Assembly: GCF_003710825.1 (NCBI RefSeq)
Contig: NZ_RHHQ01000024.1
Location: 1-64,000, forward strand
Source of the DNA: Brevibacillus fluminis
GTDB taxonomy: Bacteria > Bacillota > Bacilli > Brevibacillales > Brevibacillaceae
DNA length: 64,000 nucleotides
Direction: 5' to 3'
A program made the position numbers and the translations under genes. The notes below the pieces were generated by a model, which worked only from the letters and a program-made list of their open reading frames with translations, made no database searches and was not told the origin of the DNA. Positions 7,451 through 16,977 of this stretch are shown here, piece by piece (positions within the stretch are counted from its first letter, which is position 1; each line of letters starts with the position of its first letter).

Positions 7451-9694
7451 ATGCATGGTCGACTGCTGCGGCCGTTTAAATGGTTGGATTGGTTAGGGGC
7501 AGCCTTTTTGTTTTTCTTGATTCGCGAGTGGCTGCTGCCGCTTTTACGGTTGACTGATACGGGTGACCTGCTTGCCTTCTATTATTTGATTGGAGGCGTG
7601 CTGCTTTTGGATCTCGCGCTTCGGTCTAGATGGCTCGGAGCGTTTCTCAAGCTGGTGGGGGCCTTGTATTTATTGCATTTCAACTATATCCAGACGCCGC
7701 TTTTCTCAAAAGATTGGCTGCTTGAAATTTTTGTCCGATTGCAGCGGGACATTCCTTTGGCCATGATGCAGCATTGGACAGAGATGTCGCTAATTACACG
7801 CAACTTGCTGTTTTATTTGATGATCGCGGCCATTGTGTCGCTTTTGAGCTATTTGGTGATTGAGCAAAGACAGGCGCTTTGGTTCGTGATTATGACGGAA
7901 ACGTATTTGGCGACGCTGGATACATTTTTGCCATATGAAGCGGACGGGGCGATTATCCGGGCGCTCATCGCGGGATTTTTGCTGCTGGCTGTGACTCACT
8001 TTTCCTCGATGCAGCAGTTGGCGCCTGCAAAAGGAAAGTCGTTGCGGTTTTGGAAAACGCTGATCGCGCCGATCATGATCATCGCGCTCGCGGTGGGAGT
8101 GGCCTACGCCGGGCCAAAGCACGATCCCGAGTGGCCCGATCCAATCTCGTATTTCACCGGAAACGGCAGCGAGGTAGGTACAGGCTATGTCAAACGAGTC
8201 GGATTTGATAACAGCGACGAATTGCTGGGAGGACCGTTCGTTCAGGACAATGGCTTGGTGTTTACTGCCACAACAAATGAAAAAACGTATTGGCGCGCCG
8301 ATTCCAAAGATGTCTATTCGGGTGTGGGATGGCAAAAAGGCGAGCGCACCTATGAAGATATTTTGAACCCAGCTACGCATACATGGAAAGATCAGCTGTT
8401 TAAAGGGTTTGAAACCAAAAAGGTGGAAGCATCGCTGCAATTTAGCCCGGAGACGCGATATCCAACGATTTTTTACCCGGGTCAGCTGACAGGCGTGAAA
8501 AATTACAAGCCTGCCAATGCGACCTTCGTCTATGACAAAGATAATGAGCAGGTTGAGGTACGGGCCGGCCAAATCAATGTGGTGACGCAAAAAGAAGGGC
8601 AGCCTCCGGGGGTGGGCGATCCAAAGATCGTCCCGAATACGATTTTGATGAAGATGAACCACTACGATCTGACCGCTGAAGTGCCGATTATTAGCGAGAA
8701 GAAGATCCTTGCTTCCGGCTCGAATTACCCTGCGGCCATCAAGGAGAAATATTTGCAGCTGCCGAAAGAATTGCCGCAGCGCGTCAAGGAACTGGCGGAA
8801 AAGGTGACAGCCAATGCAAAAACGCCATATGAGAAGGTACGGGCGGTTGAAAACTTTTTGCGCACGGGTGGGGAGTATTCGTATGAAACGACGGATGTCC
8901 CGATCTTGCAGCAGGGGCAAGATTTCGTTGACCAATTCCTGTTTGTGACGAAGCGCGGCTACTGCGACCATTTCTCTTCATCTATGGCCGTCATGCTGCG
9001 TACGGTGGGAATCCCGACACGATGGGTGAAAGGTTTCGCGCCGGGAACGGAGACACAGACTCGCGGAGACCAGAAAGTCATGCAAATCCGCAATAAAGAT
9101 GCTCACTCGTGGGTTGAGGTGTATTTTCCGGATTACGGCTGGATTCCGTTTGAGGCTACCAGCTCCTTCATCTCTCCGCTGCGCGTTCAGTACGATTTGT
9201 CGAATCAGCCCGCTGCACAGCCGATCGTTCCGGGCATCACGCCACAAAAGCCGCGCGATCTCAATCCGGATCGCTTGGATGAGCGGGATGCGCAAACAGG
9301 CGGTGCGAAAAAGAACAGCGGCTTATCGTGGGGAGCATTGCTGGGCATCGTGGTTGTCGTCGCCATCGCAGGTTTTGTATTTTGGAAAAAACGAGACGCG
9401 CTCTATATTTGGTGGCTGCACCGCCGGATGACAAGCTCTGCTACACAGCGCTTTCCTGACAAGTACAATGCGCTGATCCGGCTGTATGAGCGCATTTTCA
9501 CTCGTCGCAAGGAGGGCGAAACGCTGCGCGAATATGTGAAGCGATTGGAAGTTTCCGGAGACCGGCGCCAGGACTTGCTGTACGTGACACAGTTGTTTGA
9601 GCGTGTTTTGTATGGCTTCAAGGAGCTTGAGGGCAAAGCGAAGGAAACCGGAGACAAAATCATGGAACGGTTGACGAATCAATTGAAGCCTTGA
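7451..9694 (+). CDS. TgpA-type membrane transglutaminase-like protein (YebA-like)
   Basis: ATG 7451 follows AGGAGGT at good spacing and lies just after the DUF58 stop. The 747-aa product has about six membrane segments in the first 220 residues, an extracytoplasmic transglutaminase-core domain, another membrane segment near 625 (ALLGIVVVVAIAGFVFW) and a cytoplasmic tail of DUF4129 type. Catalytic Cys505 lies in RGYCDHFSSSMAVML and His552 in KDAHSWVEVYFP. The third position reads PFEATS, with Glu where many homologues have Asp. Third gene of the MoxR-DUF58-TgpA operon; the function is inferred to be envelope protein processing or cross-linking. Confidence 0.9.
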   Translation: MHGRLLRPFKWLDWLGAAFLFFLIREWLLPLLRLTDTGDLLAFYYLIGGVLLLDLALRSRWLGAFLKLVGALYLLHFNYIQTPLFSKDWLLEIFVRLQRDIPLAMMQHWTEMSLITRNLLFYLMIAAIVSLLSYLVIEQRQALWFVIMTETYLATLDTFLPYEADGAIIRALIAGFLLLAVTHFSSMQQLAPAKGKSLRFWKTLIAPIMIIALAVGVAYAGPKHDPEWPDPISYFTGNGSEVGTGYVKRVGFDNSDELLGGPFVQDNGLVFTATTNEKTYWRADSKDVYSGVGWQKGERTYEDILNPATHTWKDQLFKGFETKKVEASLQFSPETRYPTIFYPGQLTGVKNYKPANATFVYDKDNEQVEVRAGQINVVTQKEGQPPGVGDPKIVPNTILMKMNHYDLTAEVPIISEKKILASGSNYPAAIKEKYLQLPKELPQRVKELAEKVTANAKTPYEKVRAVENFLRTGGEYSYETTDVPILQQGQDFVDQFLFVTKRGYCDHFSSSMAVMLRTVGIPTRWVKGFAPGTETQTRGDQKVMQIRNKDAHSWVEVYFPDYGWIPFEATSSFISPLRVQYDLSNQPAAQPIVPGITPQKPRDLNPDRLDERDAQTGGAKKNSGLSWGALLGIVVVVAIAGFVFWKKRDALYIWWLHRRMTSSATQRFPDKYNALIRLYERIFTRRKEGETLREYVKRLEVSGDRRQDLLYVTQLFERVLYGFKELEGKAKETGDKIMERLTNQLKP

Positions 9695-9699
9695 ACATT

Positions 9700-9729
9700 T
9701 TGACGCAGTCTGCTAGAATGTCCTACGAT
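9700..9729 (+). promoter_or_regulatory. Putative promoter of guaA
   Basis: TTGACG, 18-base spacer, TACGAT, just before the guanine aptamer. An overlapping alternative is TTGAAC-17-TAGAAT beginning at about 9691. No PurR box was seen here. Confidence 0.45.
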
Positions 9730-9736
9730 AGAGCAA

Positions 9737-9898
9737 TTCTCGTATAAAATCAGGGATAGGGCCTGAACGTTTCTACCGTCTGACCGTAAATTGGACGACT
9801 ACGAGGAGAGGACTTTACATTCGGGATACGTATTGGATTGCGTATGAGAACTGGGACTCTGCCTCCGGTATGATAGACGGAGGTGTCCCGGTTTTTTT
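9737..9898 (+). promoter_or_regulatory. Guanine riboswitch (purine class) with terminator, guaA leader
   Basis: Aptamer 9737-9807: P1 strands TTCTCGTA and TACGAGGA, P2 around CAGGGATAGGGCCTG, conserved TTTCTACC and P3 CCGTAAATTGGACGACTA. The residue in the GACTAC junction that selects the ligand is C, which specifies guanine (U would mean adenine). A terminator follows at 9850-9898: GGGAC/GTCCC and CCTCCG/CGGAGG stems with seven T. Guanine binding is therefore expected to reduce transcription into guaA. Confidence 0.92.
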
Positions 9899-10065
9899 CT
9901 TACATGCTGCAAGGGCGAAAGCCGTGAAAGCATCGTGGGAAAAAGCGGCCGATTACGGCCAACCAATCAGGCATGGCCGTTTTGGATAAGGCTTTGTGCG
10001 GAATAATGGTTTTGCCTGTTTTTTGCACATCCTATGAGTAATGATTTGTGATGAGGAGGATTTTC

Positions 10066-11604
10066 GTGGACAAGGCGATGGAAATGGTAGTCGTGTTGGA
10101 TTTCGGCGGGCAGTACAATCAGTTGATTGCACGTCGTGTGCGTGATTTGGGTGTTTACAGCGAGCTGTTGCCGTTCAACACACCTGTGGAAAAACTGAAG
10201 GCATTGCAGCCAAAGGGGATTATATTCTCTGGTGGACCGGCAAGTGTGTACGAAGAAGGCGCTCCTAAGGTAGATCCAGCGATTTTTGACCTGGGTGTTC
10301 CTGTATTGGGAATCTGCTATGGCATGCAGCTGATGAGCCATTTGCTGAAAGGGAAAGTAGAGCGTGCGGGTAAACGCGAATACGGTAAAGCGGAAGTTCG
10401 CCTTGAACAACGCCATGAGCTGTACCATGATTGGACGGACAATGAAATCGTGTGGATGAGCCATAGCGACAAGGTTATCGAATTGCCGGAAGGCTTCCGT
10501 ATCGACGCGGTGAGCGACTCTTGCCCAGTGGCTGCAATTAGCAACCCTGAGCGCAAAATGTACGGTGTGCAATTCCATCCGGAAGTGCGTCACTCCGTCA
10601 AAGGGAACGAATTCATCTCCAACTTCCTGTTCCGCATTTGCGGCTGCAAAGGCGATTGGAGCATGACCAACTTCATCGATGAAGAAATCGCGCATATTCG
10701 CGAAACTGTTGGCAACAAGCAAGTGCTGTGCGCGTTGAGCGGTGGCGTGGATTCTTCCGTTGTAGCAGCGTTGATTCACCGTGCGATTGGGGATCAATTG
10801 ACCTGCATGTTCGTTGACCATGGCCTGCTGCGCAAAGGCGAAGCGGAAAGCGTCATGGAAACATTCGTCGGCAAATTCGATATGAAAGTGATCAAAATCG
10901 ATGCGCGCAAACGTTTCCTGGACAAGCTGGCTGGCGTAACCGATCCAGAGCAAAAGCGTAAAATCATCGGTAACGAATTCATCTATGTATTCGATGAAGA
11001 AGCGCAAAAGCTGAAAGATATGGATTTCCTTGCACAAGGCACGCTGTATACTGATATCGTTGAGAGCGGAACCGCAACAGCGCAAACCATCAAATCGCAC
11101 CATAACGTGGGCGGTTTGCCAGAGGACATGAGCTTCACGTTGATCGAACCGTTGAAAGCACTGTTCAAAGACGAGGTGCGCAAATTGGGTACGGAGCTCG
11201 GCCTCCCAGACGAAATCGTATGGCGTCAGCCATTCCCGGGTCCGGGCTTGGGTATTCGGGTTTTGGGCGAAGTTACGGAAGATAAGCTGAAAATTGTTCG
11301 GGAATCTGATGCGATCTTGCGCGAGGAAATCGCGAAAGCCGGATTGGACCGCGAGATTTGGCAATATTTCACTGCTTTGCCAGACATGAAGAGCGTCGGC
11401 GTAATGGGTGACGTTCGCACGTACTCCTACACAGTGGGCATCCGTGCCGTAACCTCCATCGATGGCATGACTGCTGACTGGGCGCGTATACCGTGGGATG
11501 TTTTGGAGAAAATATCGACAAGAATTGTTAACGAAGTGGAAAATGTAAACCGCATCGTGTATGATGTTACCTCCAAACCGCCTGCAACCATCGAGTGGGA
11601 ATAG
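10066..11604 (+). CDS. guaA: GMP synthase (glutamine-hydrolysing)
   Basis: Converts XMP to GMP with glutamine and ATP in the cytoplasm. GTG 10066 is chosen because AGGAGG lies 6 bases upstream. The 512-aa product has an N-terminal class I glutaminase with Cys84 (GICYGMQ), His171 and Glu173 (FHPE). The ATP pyrophosphatase P-loop SGGVDS is at 225-230, and the C-terminal dimerisation domain ends in the usual KPPATIEWE. It forms its own unit between the guanine riboswitch and the pbuG riboswitch, as expected for a gene at the guanine branch. Confidence 0.98.
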   Translation: MDKAMEMVVVLDFGGQYNQLIARRVRDLGVYSELLPFNTPVEKLKALQPKGIIFSGGPASVYEEGAPKVDPAIFDLGVPVLGICYGMQLMSHLLKGKVERAGKREYGKAEVRLEQRHELYHDWTDNEIVWMSHSDKVIELPEGFRIDAVSDSCPVAAISNPERKMYGVQFHPEVRHSVKGNEFISNFLFRICGCKGDWSMTNFIDEEIAHIRETVGNKQVLCALSGGVDSSVVAALIHRAIGDQLTCMFVDHGLLRKGEAESVMETFVGKFDMKVIKIDARKRFLDKLAGVTDPEQKRKIIGNEFIYVFDEEAQKLKDMDFLAQGTLYTDIVESGTATAQTIKSHHNVGGLPEDMSFTLIEPLKALFKDEVRKLGTELGLPDEIVWRQPFPGPGLGIRVLGEVTEDKLKIVRESDAILREEIAKAGLDREIWQYFTALPDMKSVGVMGDVRTYSYTVGIRAVTSIDGMTADWARIPWDVLEKISTRIVNEVENVNRIVYDVTSKPPATIEWE

Positions 11605-11636
11605 CAGCACGTATAATAGAAAAGGTAAATGTTATT

Positions 11637-11681
11637 AACGTTCGGTTTTTCGTTGACAAATTCTATTTTGGTTGATAAACT
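11637..11681 (+). promoter_or_regulatory. PurR box and promoter of pbuG
   Basis: AACGTTCGGTTTT (11637-11649) is the reverse complement of a PurBox (AAAACCGAACGTT). It lies 3 bases before TTGACA (11653), followed by a 17-base spacer and TAAACT. The geometry is the same as at purE. Confidence 0.7.
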
Positions 11682-11708
11682 TTTCCCTATCGGAAACAAA
11701 AGGGGAAA

Positions 11709-11919
11709 GTTCGTATATTCCTGAGAATATGGCTCAGGAGTCTCTACTAGGTCACCAGAAATGATCTGACTACGAACGGAACGTTATGATATTCTCATGC
11801 GGGTACGGTTTTCGCCCTGTATGAGGAAAACGGTAGCTGTGCCAATGCATTGGCGCAGCCACGTTTTCGCCAGCGTTCCTTCGGAAGTCGAGGCATTCAC
11901 GTGCGCTCGGCTTTTTTTC
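11709..11919 (+). promoter_or_regulatory. Guanine riboswitch (purine class) with terminator, pbuG leader
   Basis: Aptamer 11709-11777: P1 GTTCGTA/TACGAAC, P2 CCTGAG/CTCAGG, core TCTCTACTAGG and P3 ending CTGACTACG, with C at the ligand-selecting position (guanine). The P3 loop side reads CACCAGAAATGAT, somewhat divergent from the usual CCGTAAAT. Downstream, AGTCGAG (11886) and CTCGGCT (11906) plus seven T form a terminator. Between them lies a further stable hairpin, GCTGTGCCAAT with ATTGGCGCAGC. Confidence 0.88.
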
Positions 11920-11956
11920 TTCTTTTTGGTTCAAACAACTCTAGGGAGGCCTTATC

Positions 11957-13327
11957 GTGCGTAATTTCTTTGAATTTGAGAAACTGGGCACAAATTACCG
12001 CCGCGAGATTATCGCCGGTATCACCACTTTCTTGGCAATGGCGTATGTGCTCGCAGTCAACCCGTTTATTTTGAGCGGCGCGGATTTGCCGGCAGATGTA
12101 AAAATGCACTACCCACCTTTTGAATCCGTCTTTACCGCAACAGCTTTGGCAGCAGCGATCGGTACGCTGGTCATGGCTTTTGTCGGTCGTCTCCCGATCG
12201 GCCAAGCGCCAGGTATGGGCTTGAATGCCTTTTTCACGTATACCGCTGTTCTGACCATGGGGGTACCTTGGCAACAAGCATTGGCTGGTGTTTTCGTTTC
12301 TTGTACGATTTTCCTGATTTTAACGTTGACTGGTGTTCGTGAAGCAATCATAAATTCGATTCCATCTGGTTTGAAATATGCAACATCCGCAGGGATTGGC
12401 TTGTTCGTCGCATTCCTCGGCTTGAAAAACGCCGGGATCATCGTCCCCAATCCGGCAACCATCGTTTCGCTCAGCCATCTTAGCTGGCACGAAGGCATGA
12501 AGCCGGAAGAGATTCTGGCAGCGAAACAAGCGCTTTTGGCTATATTTGGCCTAGTAGTTACTGCGATCTTGATGGCACGCAAGTTCAATGCCGCGATCTT
12601 TATCGGGATGGTGGTTACAGCCGTCGTCGGTATGATCTTCGGACTGGTCAATGTGCCAACCAGCATCGTATCGGCTCCACCGAGCATCGCTCCTACATTT
12701 GGTGCAGCATTCCAGTTTTTGAGTGATCCGTCTGTCATGTTCAGCGGTCATATGCTAATCGTCATCTTCACATTCCTGTTCGTCGATTTCTTCGATGCGA
12801 CTGGTACTTTGCTCGGCGTTGCGAGCCAGGCAGGCTTGCTCAAAGATGGCAAGCTGCCGCGCGCTGGTAAAGCGTTGGCATCCGATGCAATCGCCGGTAT
12901 GGCGGGCGCTATCCTCGGCACGTCCACGACTACGAGCTATGTCGAGTCCACAGCGGGTGTCGCAGCGGGCGGACGAAGCGGATTCACCGCGATTGTCATC
13001 GGGATTTGCTTCCTGCTGTCCCTGTTCTTCTCGCCTGTACTGGCTGTCGTTACGTCTGCAGTAACCGCTCCTGCGCTGATCATCGTCGGCGTGTTGATGG
13101 TTTCCCACATGACCAAAATCGCATGGGATCAGATGGAAGAAGCATTGCCTGCGTTCCTCACCATCATCATGATGCCGCTCACGTTCAGCATCGCGTCCGG
13201 TATCGCAGCTGGCTTTATCGTTTACCCGATCACCAAGATTTTCAAAGGACAAGCAAAAGAAGTTCATCCGATCATGTACGTGCTGTTCTTTGTGTTCCTG
13301 GTGTACTTCATCTGGTTGCGCGAATAG
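11957..13327 (+). CDS. pbuG: Guanine/hypoxanthine permease, AzgA family
   Basis: Purine uptake permease of the NCS2/AzgA family in the cytoplasmic membrane. GTG 11957 has GGGAGG 7 bases upstream. The 456-aa product has 12-14 membrane segments and family motifs GITTFLAMAYVLAVNP near residue 21, GQAPGMGLNAFFTYT near 82, and FVDFFDATGTLLGVA near 276. It is controlled by a guanine riboswitch and an upstream PurR box and has the same position relative to guaA and purE as B. subtilis pbuG. Confidence 0.95.
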   Translation: MRNFFEFEKLGTNYRREIIAGITTFLAMAYVLAVNPFILSGADLPADVKMHYPPFESVFTATALAAAIGTLVMAFVGRLPIGQAPGMGLNAFFTYTAVLTMGVPWQQALAGVFVSCTIFLILTLTGVREAIINSIPSGLKYATSAGIGLFVAFLGLKNAGIIVPNPATIVSLSHLSWHEGMKPEEILAAKQALLAIFGLVVTAILMARKFNAAIFIGMVVTAVVGMIFGLVNVPTSIVSAPPSIAPTFGAAFQFLSDPSVMFSGHMLIVIFTFLFVDFFDATGTLLGVASQAGLLKDGKLPRAGKALASDAIAGMAGAILGTSTTTSYVESTAGVAAGGRSGFTAIVIGICFLLSLFFSPVLAVVTSAVTAPALIIVGVLMVSHMTKIAWDQMEEALPAFLTIIMMPLTFSIASGIAAGFIVYPITKIFKGQAKEVHPIMYVLFFVFLVYFIWLRE

Positions 13328-13339
13328 GAGAAAAAAACT

Positions 13340-13371
13340 ACTGCCCTCTGGTAACGGAGGGCAGTTTTTTT
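13340..13371. terminator. Bidirectional terminator, pbuG / MFS gene
   Basis: ACTGCCCTC/GGAGGGCAGT stem with seven T on the right and seven A on the left, between convergent genes. Confidence 0.9.
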
Positions 13372-13380
13372 AGTGCGAGG

Positions 13381-14556
13381 TTAGCAAGCTCTCGTCTGTT
13401 TGGGACGACGCGATTGATGCACAGAAGATGGGCGTAAATAGGGGAGTAAAGACAGCAAGCCAAGCGCGGCAAGCAGTATGCCAACCCATAGTGGGGAGGT
13501 GAGTCCGTATCCGGCGCTGATCGCCATTCCGCCAACGGACGATCCGACAGCCAACCCGAAAGTGATGACTGCAGTATGAACGGTATTAACGAGTGCGCTG
13601 CTGCCGCCTGCTCGCATCACACGGGTGACCATCGCGGGATTCATCGGGACACCGACCAAGCCGATCACGATGACCGTGATGATGGTGATTGTCGGGTCGG
13701 TAGCTCCGAATGCGAGCGTGATAAGCGATGCAGTCAGCAGGCAGAGTCCAACGGTCAAAATCGGCATCATAAAACGGTCTGCAAGTCTCCCTGTGATGAG
13801 ATTGCCAACTACGGTTGCGGAACCATAGAGGGCGAGAAGCCAAGGAACCGCTTCAGCAGCGAACCCCGTGAGGTACGTGAAAATCGGCGAAAAATAACTG
13901 AATGCGGCAAACGTCGCCCCGATAATCAGCGCGCTGGTGGCATAAGCGGCCCAAAGGCTGCGGTTGCGAAAGGCAGCAAGCTCGCGAAGAAGGTTGATCG
14001 ACTTAGCCGGAGGCGAAGCGGGAATGATCCATTGTGCAGCGATTCCTGCTGCGAGAACTAGCAAGTCAACGGCCCAGAAGCTGCTGCGCCAGCCAAAAGA
14101 CTGCGCGACAACCGTTGTTGCCGGTAACCCAATGACTGTGGCGAACATCAGACCGCCGAGGACAATCGATGCAGCACGTCCAAGAGAGTCCGGGCTGACC
14201 AACGCCGCGCAAATCGAGAGGGAAACGCCGAAAGCGGCGGAAGACGCGATTCCGGTGATGATGCGTGCGGCCATCATCGATTCATAGTTCCAAGCCAAGG
14301 CACCCAGCGTTTGCCCAAGCAGGAAGAGGAAGACGAGCGCGAGGAGCGCACGTTTGCTGGAGATGCGCAAGAGCCCAACGGTCAACAACGGGCCGCCGAC
14401 CACCATCGCTGCGGCATAGGCGGAGATCAAATAACCGATGGCAGACACGGACACGCCGAAATCCGCAGCCAGCGTGTTCATCATGCCAGCCACCATGAAT
14501 TCGGACGTCGTCATAGCGAAGATGGCAAGGCCTAATATATAGATCGCAAATGGCAT
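13381..14556 (-). CDS. MFS transporter, DHA1 drug-efflux type
   Basis: 391-aa permease with 12 predicted membrane segments in the cytoplasmic membrane. The start TTSEFMVAGMMNTLAADFGVS and the later ISAYAAAMVVGGP are typical of the AraJ/YdhP/chloramphenicol-resistance-like branch of DHA1. ATG 14556 has AAAGGAG upstream. It lies directly downstream of a TetR-family gene on the same strand, and a TetR-like operator lies in the 82-base gap between them, so drug or metabolite efflux induced by a TetR ligand is likely. The substrate cannot be read from sequence. Confidence 0.85.
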   Translation of the reverse strand: MPFAIYILGLAIFAMTTSEFMVAGMMNTLAADFGVSVSAIGYLISAYAAAMVVGGPLLTVGLLRISSKRALLALVFLFLLGQTLGALAWNYESMMAARIITGIASSAAFGVSLSICAALVSPDSLGRAASIVLGGLMFATVIGLPATTVVAQSFGWRSSFWAVDLLVLAAGIAAQWIIPASPPAKSINLLRELAAFRNRSLWAAYATSALIIGATFAAFSYFSPIFTYLTGFAAEAVPWLLALYGSATVVGNLITGRLADRFMMPILTVGLCLLTASLITLAFGATDPTITIITVIVIGLVGVPMNPAMVTRVMRAGGSSALVNTVHTAVITFGLAVGSSVGGMAISAGYGLTSPLWVGILLAALGLLSLLPYLRPSSVHQSRRPKQTRAC

Positions 14557-14589
14557 GGGAAACCACTCCTTTTTTTATCTCGTATTCTT

Positions 14590-14608
14590 TATTGATCAGT
14601 ACAAAATT
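14590..14608. promoter_or_regulatory. Putative TetR operator upstream of the MFS gene
   Basis: TATTGATCAGTACAAAATT. Its reverse complement closely matches the site before the regulator gene; together they suggest an ideal palindrome TTTTGTACTGATCAGTACAA. Confidence 0.55.
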
Positions 14609-14638
14609 GCGTGAAAAAGAAAAGCGCAGATCGCGCTG

Positions 14639-15238
14639 CTAAAAAATGGCATCCAGTGCGCCCGCGATAATTTGTTCCGCGAGCAGGCGATTTTGGGTCC
14701 CGGTGTTGAGGACGCGCAATCCGTAATAGCTGCTCAAAAAAAGCGCGGCCAGCTGCTCGGCAGAACGATCTGCCGCAATTTCTCCTGATTCCTGGCCTGA
14801 CTTTATAACCCCGCATATTGCTTCTTCAAGCCGTTCAACATGACGAGTGAAGACTTTCTCCACCATCGGGTCCTTGCATGCCCGCTCCAATGCCGCATTG
14901 ATTGCAAAGCAGCCTCTGCGGTCAGGGCTGGTAAAATCCGCAGCAACGGCCCATTCAAGCAGCCGACGAAGGCGATTTTTCACCGCGATCGGTCGATTCA
15001 GTATGTCTAGCTGGGCGGCAATGCCCTGCTCATGGTATCGCTGCAGCGCTTGTTCGTACAGATCGTGCTTGCTTCCGAAAGCGTTGTACAAGCTTCCTCG
15101 GCCAAGCCCCGTACGCTCGCACAGCTCCTGAGTCGAGCAGGCTTCGTATCCATTGGACCAAAATACGTCCATCGCCGCATCGATCACCGCTGTATCCTTG
15201 AATTCGCGTGGTCTGCCGCTTGTGCTCACTGTTTCCAT
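14639..15238 (-). CDS. TetR/AcrR-family transcriptional regulator
   Basis: Starting at ATG 15238 (AAGGAAAGG upstream) gives 199 aa; the frame is open further upstream, but without a site. The N-terminal HTH is clear: AVIDAAMDVFWSNGYEACSTQELCERTGLGRGSLYNAFGSK without gaps, at about residues 17-57. The C-terminal ligand domain carries GCFAINAALE, as in the YxaF/AcrR-like group. It lies upstream of the MFS gene and probably represses both itself and the pump through the two similar operator sites at 14590 and 15283. Confidence 0.9.
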   Translation of the reverse strand: METVSTSGRPREFKDTAVIDAAMDVFWSNGYEACSTQELCERTGLGRGSLYNAFGSKHDLYEQALQRYHEQGIAAQLDILNRPIAVKNRLRRLLEWAVAADFTSPDRRGCFAINAALERACKDPMVEKVFTRHVERLEEAICGVIKSGQESGEIAADRSAEQLAALFLSSYYGLRVLNTGTQNRLLAEQIIAGALDAIF

Positions 15239-15282
15239 TCCTTTCCTTAGTACGTTGTTTTCGGTATGCATTATGGTAGTAG

Positions 15283-15303
15283 TTTTGTATCGATCAGTCA
15301 AAT
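15283..15303. promoter_or_regulatory. Putative TetR operator upstream of the regulator gene
   Basis: TTTTGTATCGATCAGTCAAA, about 45 bases before the TetR start. It shares TTTTGTA and GATCA at matching spacing with the operator-like site at 14590. Confidence 0.5.
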
Positions 15304-15417
15304 AATAAGTGCTGATTTTTTCTTTTGCTGGATTAGTCAAATGAGCCAATAACGGGGAGTATATTGTAACAACGGACAAGTCTGGACAGCGAATCTAGGC
15401 AAAGGGAGAGACGGCGG

Positions 15418-16977
15418 ATGAAACGAGGCGCAGTGGCAGCGGCAGTGAAAGCAATGATGGCGGTGTTGTTTCTTTTTTCGGTTACCAATTTGCACATTAC
15501 GAACGAGAGCAGATCCGTCAAAAGCTCGCGAGCAGCAGAAAAGTCTGCGGGCATAAGCTATCAGGTCGACGTTGATATCCAGCATGACCGGCAGCTAATC
15601 ACGGGAACACTGAAGGTCCGCTTTGTCCCGGACGATCGTGAAAACGCCTATTTTCACCTGTATCCCAATGCGTTTTCCGACATCAGGAGCCTCGCTGATC
15701 CCAATTGGTCCTATATGCTCGGAAAAGAAATGAAACCGGGCAGCATAACGGTCCAGAAGGTGCTTGTAAACGGCAAGCCTGTCTCTTCTTCATTTTATAA
15801 AAAAGACGTCACGGTTTTGGCAGTTGCGCTCGGGTCACAAAAGCTCAAACTGGGGCAGCCGATCGAGCTTGCTCTTCAATTCAGCGAAAAAGTCCCTTTC
15901 AATAACGGGCGTTTCTCCTATAACGACGATGCGATCTGGCTGGGAAATTGGCTGCCGATCTTGGCTGTGCACGATCAGCGCGGCTGGCATCTTGATCCTT
16001 ATTATCCGATGGGGGACCCGTTCTACAGCGATGTAGCCGATTATCAAGTCAGCGTAAAGCTGCCTGTTGGCTATCGGGTCGCAACGAGCGGGGATGATTC
16101 CAGCGCGATCATCACCCAGACGCGGCCGGCGAAATCGATCACCTATCAGATTCAGGCGCCGCGAATGCGGGATTTTGCTATGGTGGTTATGAGTGACATG
16201 TATGAACCGCTTGTGACCACGGTCGGGAATACGCGGGTCACGACGTGGCATGAAGTAGGCGACAACGAGGTGCTGGTGAAAAAGCTGCACCAAACCGCTG
16301 TCGAATCCTTTCGATACTACAGCGAGCAATTTGGGACTTATCCGTATCCCGAGTTTGATGTCGTAAAGACGGGCGGTTTTTTTGGGGGTATGGAATATCC
16401 GGGAATCGTGTTTATCCAGGGGGAATATTATTGCGACCCTTTGCCTAATGCGGCCGCTGTCATCGCGCATGAGACGGCGCATCAATGGTTTTACGGTTTG
16501 GTTGGGAATGATGAGGTACAGGAAGCATGGGTCGATGAAAGCTTGACCGACTATGCGGCAATGTCTTATCTGAAGGAGCGGGAGCCACGAGAGGCAGGCT
16601 CCTACATCGCATACCGCAAGCAGCGGAGCGATCAGTCCGTGCAATATCGTTCCGAGGGTCTTACGGTGTGGCAGCCGGTAAACGGCTTTCCCAACTGGGA
16701 TAGCTACGCTGATCTGGTTTATTCCCGGGGGGCTATGATGCTGTGGAATTTGCGGGAGCAGTGGGGCGGCTCGCGGGTGAATCATGCGCTAAAGGAGTAT
16801 GTGGCGGAGTACCGTTTTTCACAGGCGAGCGGGGAAGACATCATCGCGGCTTTTACTCGCGAGGCGGGCATCGACGCTACTCCGTATTTTGCCTATTGGC
16901 TGCGATTTGACCTCGATCAGCAGAAACAGGCCGCATTTTGGCTGGAACGTGGGAAAAACAAGCTGGCGATAAAGTAA
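15418..16977 (+). CDS. Secreted M1-family metallopeptidase
   Basis: Zinc aminopeptidase of the M1 (gluzincin) family, 519 aa. The N-terminus has a positively charged start and a hydrophobic stretch (AMMAVLFLFSVTNLHI), so it is probably exported or membrane-anchored. HETAHQW at 351-357 supplies His351, Glu352 and His355, and Glu374 (WVDESLTDYA) is the third zinc ligand. GGMEYPG, about 30 residues upstream, takes the place of the GAMEN exopeptidase motif. The C-terminal ARM-like domain of large M1 enzymes is absent, as in other short bacterial members. It lies just before the purE promoter but is not part of that operon. Confidence 0.9.
   Translation: MKRGAVAAAVKAMMAVLFLFSVTNLHITNESRSVKSSRAAEKSAGISYQVDVDIQHDRQLITGTLKVRFVPDDRENAYFHLYPNAFSDIRSLADPNWSYMLGKEMKPGSITVQKVLVNGKPVSSSFYKKDVTVLAVALGSQKLKLGQPIELALQFSEKVPFNNGRFSYNDDAIWLGNWLPILAVHDQRGWHLDPYYPMGDPFYSDVADYQVSVKLPVGYRVATSGDDSSAIITQTRPAKSITYQIQAPRMRDFAMVVMSDMYEPLVTTVGNTRVTTWHEVGDNEVLVKKLHQTAVESFRYYSEQFGTYPYPEFDVVKTGGFFGGMEYPGIVFIQGEYYCDPLPNAAAVIAHETAHQWFYGLVGNDEVQEAWVDESLTDYAAMSYLKEREPREAGSYIAYRKQRSDQSVQYRSEGLTVWQPVNGFPNWDSYADLVYSRGAMMLWNLREQWGGSRVNHALKEYVAEYRFSQASGEDIIAAFTREAGIDATPYFAYWLRFDLDQQKQAAFWLERGKNKLAIK

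Noticed and set aside
7790..8971. Minus-strand frame of 393 codons
   Set aside because: Antisense to the TgpA gene; no ribosome binding site; composition typical of a shadow frame.
9967..11610. Long open frame on the minus strand (547 codons)
   Set aside because: Antisense to guaA, with no family resemblance; guaA is unambiguous on the plus strand.
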